Origin: Motacilla alba alba
Taxonomy: Eukaryota > Chordata > Aves > Passeriformes > Motacillidae
DNA: 64,000 bases
Reading direction: 5' to 3'
NCBI RefSeq assembly: GCF_015832195.1
Contig: NC_052017.1
Location: forward strand, 55,086,152 to 55,150,151
Part shown: positions 37,284 to 49,308 of the stretch, in pieces
Position numbering within the stretch: position 1 is the stretch's first letter
Layout of the letters: each line of letters opens with the position of its first letter
Made by a program: the position numbers and the translations under genes
The notes under the pieces: generated by a model
What the model was told of the DNA's origin: nothing
Database searches by the model: none
Seen by the model: the letters and a program-made list of their open reading frames with translations, nothing else

Positions 37284-37756
37284 TGTGGCTCTGGGGCCTC
37301 TTATTAGAGGGATATAGTATTATATTTACTTTTTTGAGCCTGGTCTAAATAGCTCTCAACAGTTATATAATACACCCAAGATAGCTCAGCTACCCTTGGA
37401 GGCATAAAAATAAGCAGGATGGCTTCTGCTGCAGTGTTGGAACCAAAAATGTTTAATAAAAGGCAAAATAGCAAACAGAAAAAACCGAGCCAGGTGCAAC
37501 AGATCTTGCTGCTGGTAAAACACCTCACAAAAGCGATTAGCTTCTTTGTGCGCTTCTTTTTCTACTAAATTGCCCAGGCGGGACTTTTTGGCTTGTGTCC
37601 AATTAGCTATCCTTAAGTTTGAGGTGAAGTCCCCAAGGTCCTATGAAGTGGCTTTTCATCTAATCAATGAGAGAAACTTCTGGGCTTCTTTCCTTTTTTG
37701 GGGACAAAAAGAATAGTTCTGTCACTCTGTCCATAGGGGGCACATTCCTACAATAC
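37284..37756 (-). mobile_element. LTR-like segment, ERVK-like
   Basis: Minus-strand text beginning TGTAGGAATGTGCCCCC, with ATTGGAC boxes, an ATTAAA signal inside CCTTTTATTAAACATT (about 37450) and a downstream GC-richer tail, resembles a small bird ERV LTR. No clean duplication was identified, so the ends are approximate and the class uncertain. Confidence 0.4.
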
Positions 37757-39409
37757 AGCATCCAAAATCATTGCAGGTTTTTTTGTGTCTTTAAAGCATT
37801 CACAGTATCCCTGCTACTTGGAAGCCCTGAGGTTTAGTAGAGGTTGTGCTAGTACTGATACCTCTCTCAGTATGTTTCTGTATATAGCTACTACTCAAAA
37901 CTTTGAAAGTCTCTAATCATTTAGTCAAGAGGGTGATCACATGCCACCTGTGTATAAGCACCCATGTTTTAAAAGGAAAAAGATAGTATCTTTCATAGAC
38001 CATTTGGAGAAAAAGCAAAGTATTTGAGACCTGAGATTTTTTTAAGGTAATACTTTTTTCCCCTTCAGCTCTTTTAGGTGATCCAATATAATGTGCTTCC
38101 TCTCACAATTAGCTTTGGGGTTTGCAGCCTTAAAACCTCATGTTTGCAGTCCAGATGATTGCACTCTGATTGGTGTAGGAAAATGAATAATTATCACAAT
38201 ATCATTTTCCAGGACAAAAAGGAGTGAAATTGTTAATAGTTTGTGTTCTTCTTTTTGCTTGCAGAGGCCTTATTGTCACATAATTGCTTGCTAACTTGTA
38301 TGAAGCATACCCTCTGTGGCTAAGAAATATACCCCTACTCTTTACACATGTAGCTGATTATTTTCGTCTCTTGCATTCATCCCTCTTGATTACTCTAGCA
38401 ATAACTTGATGTTTTGTCCATACTGACTTCTAAAGGTTTTGTAAGATTTCTTTCATAATAACTTTTTTAGTATATGGTACTCTAAAGTATCAACAGTATT
38501 TAGTAAAGATCCTTACCCTTCTAAGAGGAAATTCAGTGTTGACTTCCATTAGAAATTGACATCACTGAGTGGAAAATGTGAAATTCAAGAGGGGACCAGA
38601 GAGTTTTGCTACCGTTATCCTTCACAGAAGTATCCTACCTTTTACTTGTGTTTGGTTTCATTTGCAGAGTAATTTCTGCTTACTGATGTTAATGTTGTTA
38701 TGTTCTTAGACCATTTGATAACCCATATTGATAGTGATAGATGCTTGTGCTCATGGTGCTGGAATGGAGAGCCAGTTGGATCAAAGGGATGTTTTTCCCC
38801 AAAACTGACTGTTTAAAGACTGAGCTCTCAGTCATGCAGACTCTCTTTAGCATGTGTTCCACCCTGAAGCTAAGAAAGTAACAGTGGTGTCAGATATCTC
38901 TTCACTTACATTTGTAATCTAGAGTATATATTCATTCCTCTAGACAGAGAAATGGGTAATTTGTGAGTGTATGCACTATATGCTAATTTTTTTCCTCTTC
39001 CATTATTATTTGAAGGACTAATTTGTGTAGATGCATTTTAAACTGTTTGGATAGATTCACTCCTTTTGAAAGCTTACCTTTTCATATAATCTTGTGGCTG
39101 TAGGCTTAACTAGTAAGGCTCAAAAGCTTTGCCTATATAAATGGAGAATCTTACGGACAAATTGAATGGTTGCTAAATGCCCTTTTCAAACATGATAGTT
39201 TTGTTTCTAAAGCACTTATTTTGCTCAAAGGCTTTCTGCTTCTCCAATCCTCTTGCATACTCATGGACAATTTGAAAGAAAAGGAAGTATTGGCAAACAA
39301 GAATCAATCCAGCCCTATCTCTGTCTCAGTTTGAACCTGACCCTTTTTGATTTCTTTTACAAAGTCCAACTTGGGTCAAGTAGTTAGTCAAAAGTCAAGG
39401 ACCTATTCA
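37757..39409. other. No gene or repeat recognised
   Basis: AT-rich sequence, apparently single-copy, up to the 5' edge of the plus-strand CR1. No exon supported. Confidence 0.5.
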
Positions 39410-42400
39410 ACTTGGAGGCTGGAATCTGGTCACTGCCCATACTAGGAGGAAGGCTTCTTCTCCTGAAAATTAGATGATGACAAGTAGGATTAGCACTTTT
39501 ACAACAGGTATAAGACCCTGGAACTAGAAGGACAGACAACTGATGTGATGGACAAAGGTCGTTCTGGGATAGAAGGGCCACTTAGGCAAACAAAACCTAC
39601 CCCCCAAAATTGCAATCTCCTCTGTTTAGATGAAATGAAGAGTAATTGTCATAGATTACTCCTTTCTAAGGGGAACAGAGGGTATGCAGTATGCAGACCA
39701 GACCTAAAGCATGGGGAATTCTGCTGCCTCCGGGGGGTTTGGGTAAGAGACATTGCTAGACAACTCTACAGTTTAGTAGGGCCCTCTGATTATTATCTGT
39801 ATTGGTTCTTCAAATTGGCTGTAACAAGATAACAAAGAGAAGCCCAAAGGAAATCAAAAGACATTTCAGGGCCTTGGGACAGCTGCAGGAAGGTTCAGGA
39901 GCACAGGTTATGTTTTCCTTGATCATTCCACTGGCAAGGAATAATATCAAAAGGAGTAGGAAGATCCATCAGATCAATGCATGGTTTCAAGGCTGGTAAC
40001 ATTGGTAAAATTTTGGGGTTTTTGGCTGTAGGATGATCTATACAACTCTTAGTCTGCTGACACCTTGTGGGATGCACCTTTCTCAGAGGGACTCATTGAC
40101 AGAGCTTCAAACTAATTTGGAAGGAGCAAAGGGACAAAACCAGGCTTGCCAGTTATGTGCAATGGGATGTATAGCAAAACTTGAGGAAGCCAGCTCTAGT
40201 GGTCTCCCTCAGTCTGCTCCATAAGGTGTCAGCTGCAATGAAGCACATCTGAAATGCTTCTATACAATGAATATAGCATGAGTAATACACCAGATGAGCT
40301 CAAAGCTTTGGCCCAGACCCATTTGACATGAATAGCATAAGCAAAATCTGGTGGGATGAGTCTGGAATGCCATGTTGGATGTTTACTGGCTCTTCAGAAA
40401 GGATTGGCAGGGCAGGCGAGGCAGGGTGGATGGTGTTGTAAATATTCAGGGTACTGGCTTACAATTTGTGATGGCATGGTTGAGAGCTTCTCACCAAGGA
40501 TTAAGGGGCAAACAAATAATGCCAATATCATTATGGGAGTCTATTGTAAACTATCTAGCCAGGACAATTCTGCAATGGATTATTTTTTGAGAAACTAAAA
40601 GACACCTCCAAATCAACTGCCCTTGTCCTTACTGGAGACTTCAATCTGCCAGAAACTAACTGAGAGCATCACACAACTGGAACAAATACATCCAGAAGAT
40701 TTCTAAAATAGCTAGATATTAAATTCATGGTAAAAGTACTAGGAAAGATGCCCTCCTTCATTTACTGCCTATTAACAGACAGGAGCTCATGAGTGAAGTG
40801 AAAATAGGTGGCCATCTTAGCCACAGCAACCATGAAATAAACAAGCTTATAGTCTCTGTTGGCAGGACGAATAGTACCCTCAAAACTTCAACACTGGACA
40901 TAAGGAGAGCAGACTTCAGGATTCTCAGGGAACTAGTGAGTAGGGTCCCCTGGGAAAGTACTTTTGAAGGTGCTGGCATCCATCAGTGCTGGTCATCTTG
41001 TAAGCATTATGTCCTAAGGTCATTGGAGGAGGAAATTCCAAAATGTTGGAAGTCAAGCAGATGAGGGATAAGGCTCACTTTGCTGAGCTACGATTTTCTT
41101 TTGGAGATAATGCAAAAAAGGCCGGTGCAAGCAAAGTCAGGTGACATGGAAGGAATAGAGAGATGCGGCTCACCACTGTAGGGAGAAAATTTGTGTGGCC
41201 AAAGCTCAGCTGGAGTGGCCAGTGCCATTGAAGACAATAAAAGCACTTTTTTTTTTTTTTTAATATTTACTGCAGAAATAACATTGTCCTGCTACAGAAT
41301 GAGGATGGTCAGCTCACAAGCAGGAACGTAGACAGAGGTGCTTAATACTTTCTCTGCCTGTCTCCGGCACTGAAGACAGATTAAGGTAATTCCAGTGCCC
41401 TGCACTGAAAGACCATAGCTGTAAGAATGCTAAGTCGCAGTTGACTGAAATTGTGTGGAGTCTGCTGCTCCAGCTGGATCACTATAAATTTATGGGGCCT
41501 GATGGCACTGATCCAAGAATACTCAAGGAGATCATTGAGTGACAGGACTTGAAGGTATACTATGTAAGTTTGCAGATAATACTAAATTGGGAGAAGCTGT
41601 TGACTCCCTCAAAGGCAGAGAGGCCTCACAGAGAGACCTGGACTAATTAGAGGGCTGGACAATCACCATGATTATTAATGATGTTTAACAAAGACAAGTG
41701 CTGCATTCTGCACCTTGGACCAGCCAGCCCTGGATATACAGACAGATAGGTATGAGGTGCTGGCCCCTCAGAAAGCGATCCGGAGGTCCTAGTCAATGGC
41801 AATTTGAATATGAGTCAGCAGTGCCATGGCAGCCAGAAAGTCCAGCCATGTCCTCAGGTGCATCATCCCCGGTCAAGGGAGGGGATTGTCCCACTCTGCT
41901 CTGCACTGGGGAGGCCTTGCCTCTAGTCCTTTGCACAGTTTTTAGTGCCAAAATGCAAGAACAATATAAAGCTACTAGAGAGGTCCAAAGAAGAGCTATG
42001 AAGATGGTGAAGGGTCTAGAAAGGGAAGGTGTACAAGGAGTGGCTGAGGTAATTTGGTTTGGAGAAGAGGAAACAGAGGGGAAATCTCATAGCTGTTTAC
42101 AACTTCCTCACAAAGAGAAACGGAGGGGTAGGCAGTGATCTCTGTGGTGATCAGTGACAGGACCTAAGGGATTGGTATGAAACTGTGTTGGGTGAGGTTT
42201 AGTTTAGATATCAGGAGGTTTTTCACCCACAAGATGGTTGGGCACTGGAGCAGGCTCCCCAGGGAAGTGGTCACAGCACAAAGCCTGCCAGAGTTCAAAA
42301 AACATTTGGACAAAGTTCTCAGGCATGTGGTGTGATACTTGGGACTGTCCAGTGCAGAACCAGGAGTTGGACTTTGATGATCTTGATGGGTCCCTTCCAG

Positions 42401-42435
42401 CTCAGGATGTTTTATGATTCTATGTTTCTATCTGT
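39410..42435 (+). pseudogene. CR1 LINE, near full span but RT core deleted
   Basis: A plus-strand CR1 retaining the ORF1 region (about 39545-40200), the endonuclease and the 3' end. Endonuclease landmarks are GDFNLPE at about 40634-40654 and a HSNHE motif at 40822-40836, where the family has an SDH-type catalytic triplet; here Asp is replaced by Asn. Linker text continues to about 41060. The text then passes from the RT N-terminal region (YKFMGPDGTDP, about 41480-41520) almost directly into FADNTKLG (41569-41592), so the RT fingers and palm are deleted. The second Asp of FADD reads Asn. A run of 15 T follows at about 41251. The 3' end at about 42431 carries GATTCTATGTTTCTAT. Many stops make it non-coding. 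Confidence 0.9.
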
Positions 42436-42821
42436 GTCACTAGTAGCTGAAGTCAGAGAGTAGGGGTCAGGCATATTATGATTTTACACTAAGCTAATTG
42501 GGATGGTCTTTAATATATTATGATTCTCTAAAGTAGGAAAAAATCTTTCTCTTCCCTGGTGGCAGAACTAGACTAGCTCTAAGCATGGTAAAAACTTTTT
42601 CCCTTTTTGGATAAGTCAGAACTAAAACTCAGGCTGTCACAGTTGCTGCCATTCAGGTTTGCTGACCAAGAGACAGAGGTCAGAGTGCTTTTGCATCTTT
42701 AGCCAAATAAAAAAAAATTCGTTCTCCTTCCTGAAACAATTAATACTTTTTACTATACAAGGTAATTAGCCATTTAGCTGAAATCTCAAATGTTTTAATG
42801 AACCATAACACCATCTAATTT
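42436..42821. other. No feature recognised
   Basis: Spacer between the CR1 3' end and an ERVK-like LTR. Confidence 0.5.
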
Positions 42822-42827
42822 AACTGT

Positions 42828-43217
42828 TGTTGTGAGATTTCCAGGGGTCCCAGGATGAGGGAAGAGATGAGAATCTTGACTCCATGTTTCAGAAGGCTGA
42901 TTTATTATATTATGATATATATTATATAAAAAATGCTATATTAAAACTACTAAAAGAATAGAGAGAAAGGATTCATCAGAAGGCTGGAAGGAATAGAAAG
43001 GAATGAATAACAAAGGCTTGTGCCTGACCAGAAAGTCTGACCCAGCTGTATCTTTGATTGGTTATTAAGTAGAAACACCTCACATGGGCCAATCAACAAT
43101 GCACCTGTTGCATTCCACAGTAGCAGATAGTTATTGTTTACATTTCTTTCCTAAAGTATTTCTTCTCAGGAGAAGCAAATCCTAGCAAAAGGATTTTCAT
43201 AAAATATGTCTGTGACA
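42828..43217 (-). mobile_element. ERVK-type solo LTR, 0.39-kb family
   Basis: On the minus strand the element runs TGTCACAGACATATTTTATG ... ATCTCACAACA. A perfect 6-bp duplication AACTGT flanks it (42822-42827 and 43218-43223). AATAAATCAGCCTTCTGAAA on the minus strand near 42890-42905 gives the poly(A) signal. It shares its whole length with the LTR at 55080-55473 and, inverted, with the LTR at 9110-9515. Confidence 0.9.
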
Positions 43218-43223
43218 AACTGT

Positions 43224-45856
43224 ATGATTGATTGGTTTTTCATATAAATATTCCTATATTGCCCTGCCTATAAAATGTTGTTAGCATGGTTGAAAAATGT
43301 TCAGTGAACAAAGAACAAAGGGTTTGGGATTTGCTGCAGACACAAAATTTTTTTTTTTTACAATTTGCTGATAGACTGACATGCTGAGGCTGTCAAATGA
43401 AAATAGTGAAGGGTTCCTTCAGGATGTGCATGCAGCATATTTTAATGCAGAGAGGCCCCTCCAGGTGTGTAGTAGGTTTAGACAGGATAGTACATGCTCC
43501 AGAATCATATTGATGATCCAGGATAAATGGCCAAATCCCTTGCTTCTAGGTATCAGAGCTGTGCTTTAATTGTCATTGTAATAAGTCCGTATGTATGTAT
43601 GTTTTTAAGAAAACACACTGATCCTGGGACATAGTGAGAGCATATTGCATACTGAGGTCAGTGAAAACTAATGAAGCAAAGAAATGTTTTAAACAGTCCT
43701 GTAGAAATCTTTATTATTATCCTTTACCTCAATTTTAAGACCAGTTCAAATCTACTTTTTATTGCTTATAAATACTACTTTAGAGGAGTTCTGGGTCTTA
43801 ACCATCTAGTGCTTCCTCTAATTATATTTGCTTTACACATTCCTTAACTGTGTTCATTAGTTCTCCTGTGCTCTCAGTCTGTTTCCAGAAGCTTTCAGTA
43901 TCCCACTCTCGGCTAATTAACTCTTACTGACAAAATAGTTATGGTTCCTTCATTTCCTCTTTTGCAACCCTGAGGATGACAAAATGTTGTGGTAACAAGC
44001 ATAGATATTTCAGGGAAACATGTAAGTCTCTTGTCATCTCGGAGATTATAGTGAGAAGGAGCATGAGCTATTAGTGAGATTACTAGTTATTAACTCAAAG
44101 ATTATAAGAAGTTTAATGAAATTCAGACAAAATTTAAGTTAGCAGGGGTTGTTAATTCTTAGAACTGAATCTAAAACAGTGAAAGTTTAACAACACTGCT
44201 TATTTGAGATAAAATTTCTCATTTTCTAGGGTGATCCACATGATTTGGGAAATCAGTCTCTCTTATCTGAAGGATCTTTAAACTGTGTTTATGTAATGTT
44301 AATAATTTTAGGTTAATGAAGCACATTCACACCAAAGCTTTATTGGTTTTGTTGGTAGTTTGTTAAACTATATTACTTGTCCATGAGAAGCAGACAGAAA
44401 GATTTTTGTATATACAGAGAAATGCTAATATTTTCAACTGTGTATAAATATAGCTGTTGGTTTATAGCTGGTAAGCAGTTAAACAGCTGTATAGCTGTTT
44501 CTCTTTATTCTGTTGATGCCAGTATTACCTGAACAATTTAATTTTTAAAAGAGATCATCTTTTTCCAAACGATGTAGCTATATAGTATTCTCCCATGTCT
44601 TTAAGATCAGCTGCCAACAAATACAACATTTTTGTTAAAAAAAACCCATTTCCTTAAAATAGTTTTGTTAAATTGTACACTTTTGAGTATGAAATGGGAC
44701 AGGAGGCTTTTTCAGTTCTGTTATATCTTTGACATATACAAAAGTGGTTTATCAGGCTGCAGACATGTTTAATTACTTATATTGCAGAAAATTGTAACTG
44801 GAGAGTTTAAAAACCATAAAAGTTGCTTGGTCAACTATTGTCAGTGTGACATTCACTATTTCATGCAATTCTAACTCAACAGTGTGGAACCCAAGTTCTT
44901 ATGTTTCAAGTATGTAAAAGATTTAAAAAGTAACTTCATAGAAATGGATTTACTTATGGCAATTTAAACCACAAAGCAGAGAAAGAAGACACAGCATCCC
45001 ACAGTGAAATAATGAATACAGATGGGTCCACATTTATAAATTTTTATATAAGCATTGCCTGCAAGCCTGTTTTTTAACATTTTCTTCCCCAAAGTTATCA
45101 GTCACCAAGCAGAGAAAGAATGAACAGTATTATTCATGGGAAAAAACTCCCAAAAAACAAAAAAACTGAAACTGCATGCTTTTGTAATTTTTTTTTTCTT
45201 TTTACTCACTGGAAAGCAGAAATGGTAATTTTATTGTTTCTCCTGTTAATTACCAACTCTAAAAGGGCTTAAGTTATTGGACTACGATAGAGTAGTATTT
45301 TTAGATGTTGACAAGTTATTTTTTGGAATCTTAATAGCTCTGTTGCTCTGCAAAATTAATCTCAAGGCATTTTTACAGAATGTTTATTAGAAATCATCTT
45401 ATTATTAGAATAAAATTAGTTCAAAACTCCTATAGCTGAGGCAGCTCTTCTGTTTTCTTATATGCAGCAGACAAATTTCACCACACAGTGTATTTATTAA
45501 GGGTCTCGGAACCAGCAAGTCAGGCACCACCATGCTGAGCAGCTGGAAGACTGGCTCCTAGCTGGAGACCAGCATATGGAGATAATTCGTGGTGTGTCAT
45601 TACTCCTGGGGCTTTTTAGAGGGTAAGGTGCTATGACATCCAAAGAGCTCAGTACTCTACTTTTAAAATAATAATTAAATTGCTTACTATTTATTTTGTG
45701 ATCAAGTATTTAGAGCACTGTCATTGACAATGCCAAGAATTTGGCTCAAGGCCCTCCATCTCAAAAGACAATTTACATCTAGTGGCACAGTTGGGAGATC
45801 TCTAACCCAAAGAAATGTCAGATTTGTGAGGCCATACAGAAAGAAAGCAAGAAGAA
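43224..45856. other. No gene or repeat recognised
   Basis: AT-rich stretch with poly-T runs (43351, 45190) but no transposon or exon landmark that I can support. Confidence 0.5.
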
Positions 45857-45978
45857 ATCACAGAATATTCTGAGTTTAAAATGATCTGCAAGTCCCTTAG
45901 GGAAGGATCCATACAGGGACTGAACCCACAACTTTGGCATTATTAGCACCATGCTCTATCTGAGCTGGTCTCCTGACA
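45857..45978 (-). mobile_element. tRNA-Ile/CR1 SINE (TguSINE1-like)
   Basis: Read on the minus strand, 45977 to 45905 looks like a tRNA-Ile(AAT). An A-box-like AGCTCAGATAGAGC is followed by a GTGCTAATAATGCC anticodon arm with AAT in the loop and a B box GGTTCAGTCCC. It is followed without a break by CR1-like 3' text (GGGACTTGCAGATCATTTTA...ATTCTGTGATT). A tRNA head joined to a LINE tail is the architecture of a SINE. In songbirds TguSINE1 is known to join a tRNA-Ile head with a CR1 tail. The tRNA part has several changes from a functional tRNA, so it is not a tRNA gene. Confidence 0.8.
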
Positions 45979-47134
45979 GTTAGTGTTGAAAGAAGGATTT
46001 CTGGATGCTAAGTCCCAGCTTCATACTTGGTTTATATATTTTGCTCTTCTCCTTTATGAAAATGGTAATCTTTGGCAACAAGGCTGGGCAAAACTGTACT
46101 TTTGCAGATGTGTCAACCAAATTATTGTTCTGCTCTTCATTTATTTAATCTGTATACTAAAGTTACAAGTCAAAATATCATGTTTAGTTTCAGAGACACC
46201 TAAAGGCAGGAATTTGAGGATCTAAGTGGGAATTAAATCTTCTTATAGGATGAAGTAGTCCATCACAGATGAAATATCATGTTTCATTGTCTTAGAAGCA
46301 GGATGTAAAGCAAGTAGCTAAATCTTGGCTGTGGCATTCCAGTTAAACCACCTGCTGGCAGGGAGATAAATTTAAACCTTTCATCACTGTTTAGGCCCTC
46401 AGGAAATATTAAGCTTCCCGGTTTGGAGACATGGGCTCAAAGAGAATTAATGTCAATAAGACCTTAAATTTAATGTGTGAATTGTCCAATGGTACCTGAT
46501 GCTGCAAAATATTGCCATTGCCCTTAAATTAATGTGTACTAAAAGTTGTCTTGATTTGGGAGATCAGCATCAAATCCTCTCTTTTTTCCAACCCCTATTC
46601 ATCTTAAAGTAAGGTTACAGGAAAGGAGAGGGAAAGGGAAAAGGCATTTCAGTTATATTAGTTTTCGAGTCGAACTCTATGCCCACAAGCACAGCAAGTT
46701 CTAAGTGCTGTGTGGCAATTCTGATGATAAACTTAGTGTAGTAAGAGCCCATTCTATTCAGAAAGGTCTTGTGCAAGGAGGAATGATGCAAACTTAGCTG
46801 AATTTCACATTATCATTCATCACAGCCCTGTAAACAAGGATAGGAAAAATCCTGGAAGAGATCTATTCTCAAAGAATCTGTCAGATTTTTCTCAGCTTTT
46901 CCCAAGGGAAAAAAAAAAAAAATAAACAGTTTTCAGCGCATGTGCTCTAAGAGTATTGTTGCTTGTATTTAGGCTCTGAAAGCAGAGAAAAATGATGCTA
47001 TTCCTATAACACAGAAATAATTTTCATCTGATGAAAAAAATGAAGTTTACCTCTGCACTGCTGGAGTCTGGCTGATCAAAGCTGTGGTATGCCCTTCATG
47101 ATTTTTCCCTCACAAATAACACTTTGTAATTTAA
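45979..47134. other. No gene or repeat recognised
   Basis: AT-rich sequence. An 80-codon plus frame (45983-46225) has no known domain. A run of A near 46910-46925 is the only low-complexity feature. Confidence 0.45.
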
Positions 47135-47215
47135 AGATGTAAATTGACTGCCCTAAAGTGGTCAGGCAGGTAGACTGGATGGTTGTTTTAAGTCCCTTCC
47201 AACTTTACTAGCCTA
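47135..47215 (+). mobile_element. CR1 LINE 3' tail fragment
   Basis: The block GGTAGACTGGATGGTTGTTT followed by AAGTCCCTTCCAACTTTACTA is the CR1 3' UTR end on the plus strand. It is followed by an A-rich run at about 47217-47240. Only the last 80 bp survive. Confidence 0.65.
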
Positions 47216-47374
47216 TTAAAAAAAAAAAAAACAAAAAACCCTAAGCTGAAAGCTCATGTAAACAGCAGAAATGAGGTAGTCTCATTATGTTGATAAAGTA
47301 AAATGGGGTGTACCTATCCTTTTCATTAATATTTATTAAGGAACCAATATTGCCTGTGACCTTCTACTGAAGCT

Positions 47375-47425
47375 AATAGAACCAGTGATCTTAAAGGTCT
47401 TTTCCAACCTAAATGATTAGATGTA
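47375..47425 (+). mobile_element. CR1 LINE 3' tail fragment
   Basis: The text GTGATCTTAAAGGTC followed by TTTTCCAACCTAAATGATTAG is a typical CR1 3' terminus on the plus strand. It is a separate short copy 160 bp downstream of the previous tail. Confidence 0.7.
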
Positions 47426-47845
47426 TGCATTGTACTAGTCTCTCTTCAAAGGGAAGACACATTCAGTTGTGAGGCTTTGTCTTCTCATCCCACACACTAC
47501 AGATGTGCCTATCTGCTTTTAGGACATTTGGTCACCTTATTCTGTAAGTTCCAGGACTCTGAGATGAGTTATCACAGTATGTCACAGTACAAGCTGGCTT
47601 GTACTGGGCAATTAATTTGGCAGTAAATAAGAACCCCAGCTGGTTCCATAAACTGGCCCCTGGGTTGACAGACAGGAACCTCAACCAATTACATTCCACC
47701 CTAAGCTGCAGACATATGTTCAGTCCAGGAAGGAAAATCCAGGCACCTCCCTGGGGTGGGGTAGTTTGCCATTGTCTCTTACAACAGATTCTGGGTTTCT
47801 TGCATCACATGCAGTCCTGTGATGCAAGGCTTCAGGAATGATTCT
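47426..47845. other. Unassigned; likely continuous with 48443-49308
   Basis: The text up to ATTCTGGGGG continues as GGGGGACACTTCC beyond LTR copy C at 47851-48437, so these two flanks were joined before that insertion. Composition is moderately GC-rich and may be retroelement-derived, but I do not recognise a family. Confidence 0.4.
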
Positions 47846-47850
47846 GGGGG

Positions 47851-48437
47851 TGTGAAAAACTTTGTTTAAAAGTTTTAAAAGTTTAATCATATTAAAATAG
47901 TTATAAAATAGTAATAAAATTAGAGTAATAAGAATTTGGACAATCAGAGTTAGGACAATAAAGAACAATAAAAAACCAAAGAATTACAGATGTGTCGGTG
48001 CTCTGCTCTGCCACAGAACGCACTTTGCTAACAAAGGATTAACCCTTAAAAGTAATAGCCTGTTGTATATTCATATATCTCATACATGATGCAAAAATTC
48101 TTTTCAAACAAAGGGTGTTTTCTAGTTATTGTCAAACCCCCCTCATCTTGTAAATCAACCGTCTTGGTCTCTCGAAGTCTGGTTCTTCCTGATAAGGAGG
48201 CAATAATTCTTGTCTTAGTTTTTTGGTGTCTTGTTACTGTTATCTCTCCTTGAGCTAGTTAGAAAATGTATCTTACATCACATAGTTTCTGTAGCCTAAA
48301 ACTATATTCATCACACTACTTTAAAAGATTAGTATAGAACTACAAAAAAGGATTAATACATAACTTTTCAACATTACAAATATAGTATTCATTTTAATGT
48401 TTGCAAAAAGCCAATCATATAATACGTATTTTTCACA
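47851..48437 (-). mobile_element. Solo LTR, TGTGAAAAA family, copy C
   Basis: A 587-bp element with TGTGAAAAA and TTTTTCACA ends, flanked by a perfect 5-bp duplication GGGGG (47846-47850 and 48438-48442). It matches copies A and B throughout but lacks about 40-50 bp near its middle (after GTTACTGTTATCTC, where A and B have a TATGCAAA...TTTCTTGATT segment). Confidence 0.85.
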
Positions 48438-48442
48438 GGGGG

Positions 48443-49308
48443 ACACTTCCAGGAGTCTTTGATGGATTAAGGCACCCCCCCAGCTGCCTCTCAACTGAAT
48501 GTCCCGGGGGTTCCATAGCCAGTTTGTGTAAGGGAGGATGGGTTCACTGCCCCTGAGCAGAGGTTACAACACACCTAAACTTCCTCCCCTCCCCCCACCT
48601 TGGCTGTGGGGGGTCATCTGTGCAAACTTGCTCCCAGCAAATGGGTCTGTTGGCTACAGCCTCTTCCTCCCCAAAGCAAGCCAAAAATGATTCTTAGCAC
48701 AGCTGCTGGGTTTAACTCAGTTCTTTTCCTTGTTTACTTGTTTGTTACAGTCAGTTGAAGAATGGGTTTTCCCTTTATCTAAGTAGTTTGACTTACAGTC
48801 CAAAGTTCCAGGAAGGCATGTTCAGGGAAGCTCCTTTGGTTGCAGCTTCTTTATACAGTTTTTGTTATAATGAGCAAAACTTTATATCAGTGTTTTAGGC
48901 ATGCACTATTTCAGTCTCTGACACACCTAAACTGCTCTGGCTCACAAGTTCTAAGAATGGCAGATGAGGTCTTTTATAAAATGAATTATTTACTGAACAG
49001 ACAGAGAATAGCAGACAAAAGGTCTTGAACAGAGTTACTTATTACACATTATAAAACAAAAGAACTACTAGTAGATTACATAAAAACAGTGCATGACATT
49101 AAGGTACCAATATTAGAGCTAGCAAAGAAATAGTATAGATCAGGAGTCACTGTAATTTACCACTGAACTGATGATAGTGCACATTGAGTCCTTCCACTCA
49201 ACCCCTGAAAGAGTAACTATAAAACCAGTATGCTGACTTTGGTGAAAAGCCCCACTAATTTCCTGGGAACGTGCAGAAGACTTCTGTTTTGCAAAAGTTT
49301 CATGTAGC
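48443..49308. repeat. Probable retroelement-derived sequence, family unknown
   Basis: GC-richer text with C-runs (48475-48600), then AT-rich text with a minus-strand TTTTATAAAAGACC box near 48970. It lies directly against the LTR starting at 49309. This may be another LTR or the internal part of one, but I see no paired ends. Confidence 0.3.

Noticed and set aside
45905..45977. A functional tRNA-Ile gene
   Set aside because: The tRNA-like head is fused to a CR1 tail and has several changes from a standard tRNA, so it is a SINE head.
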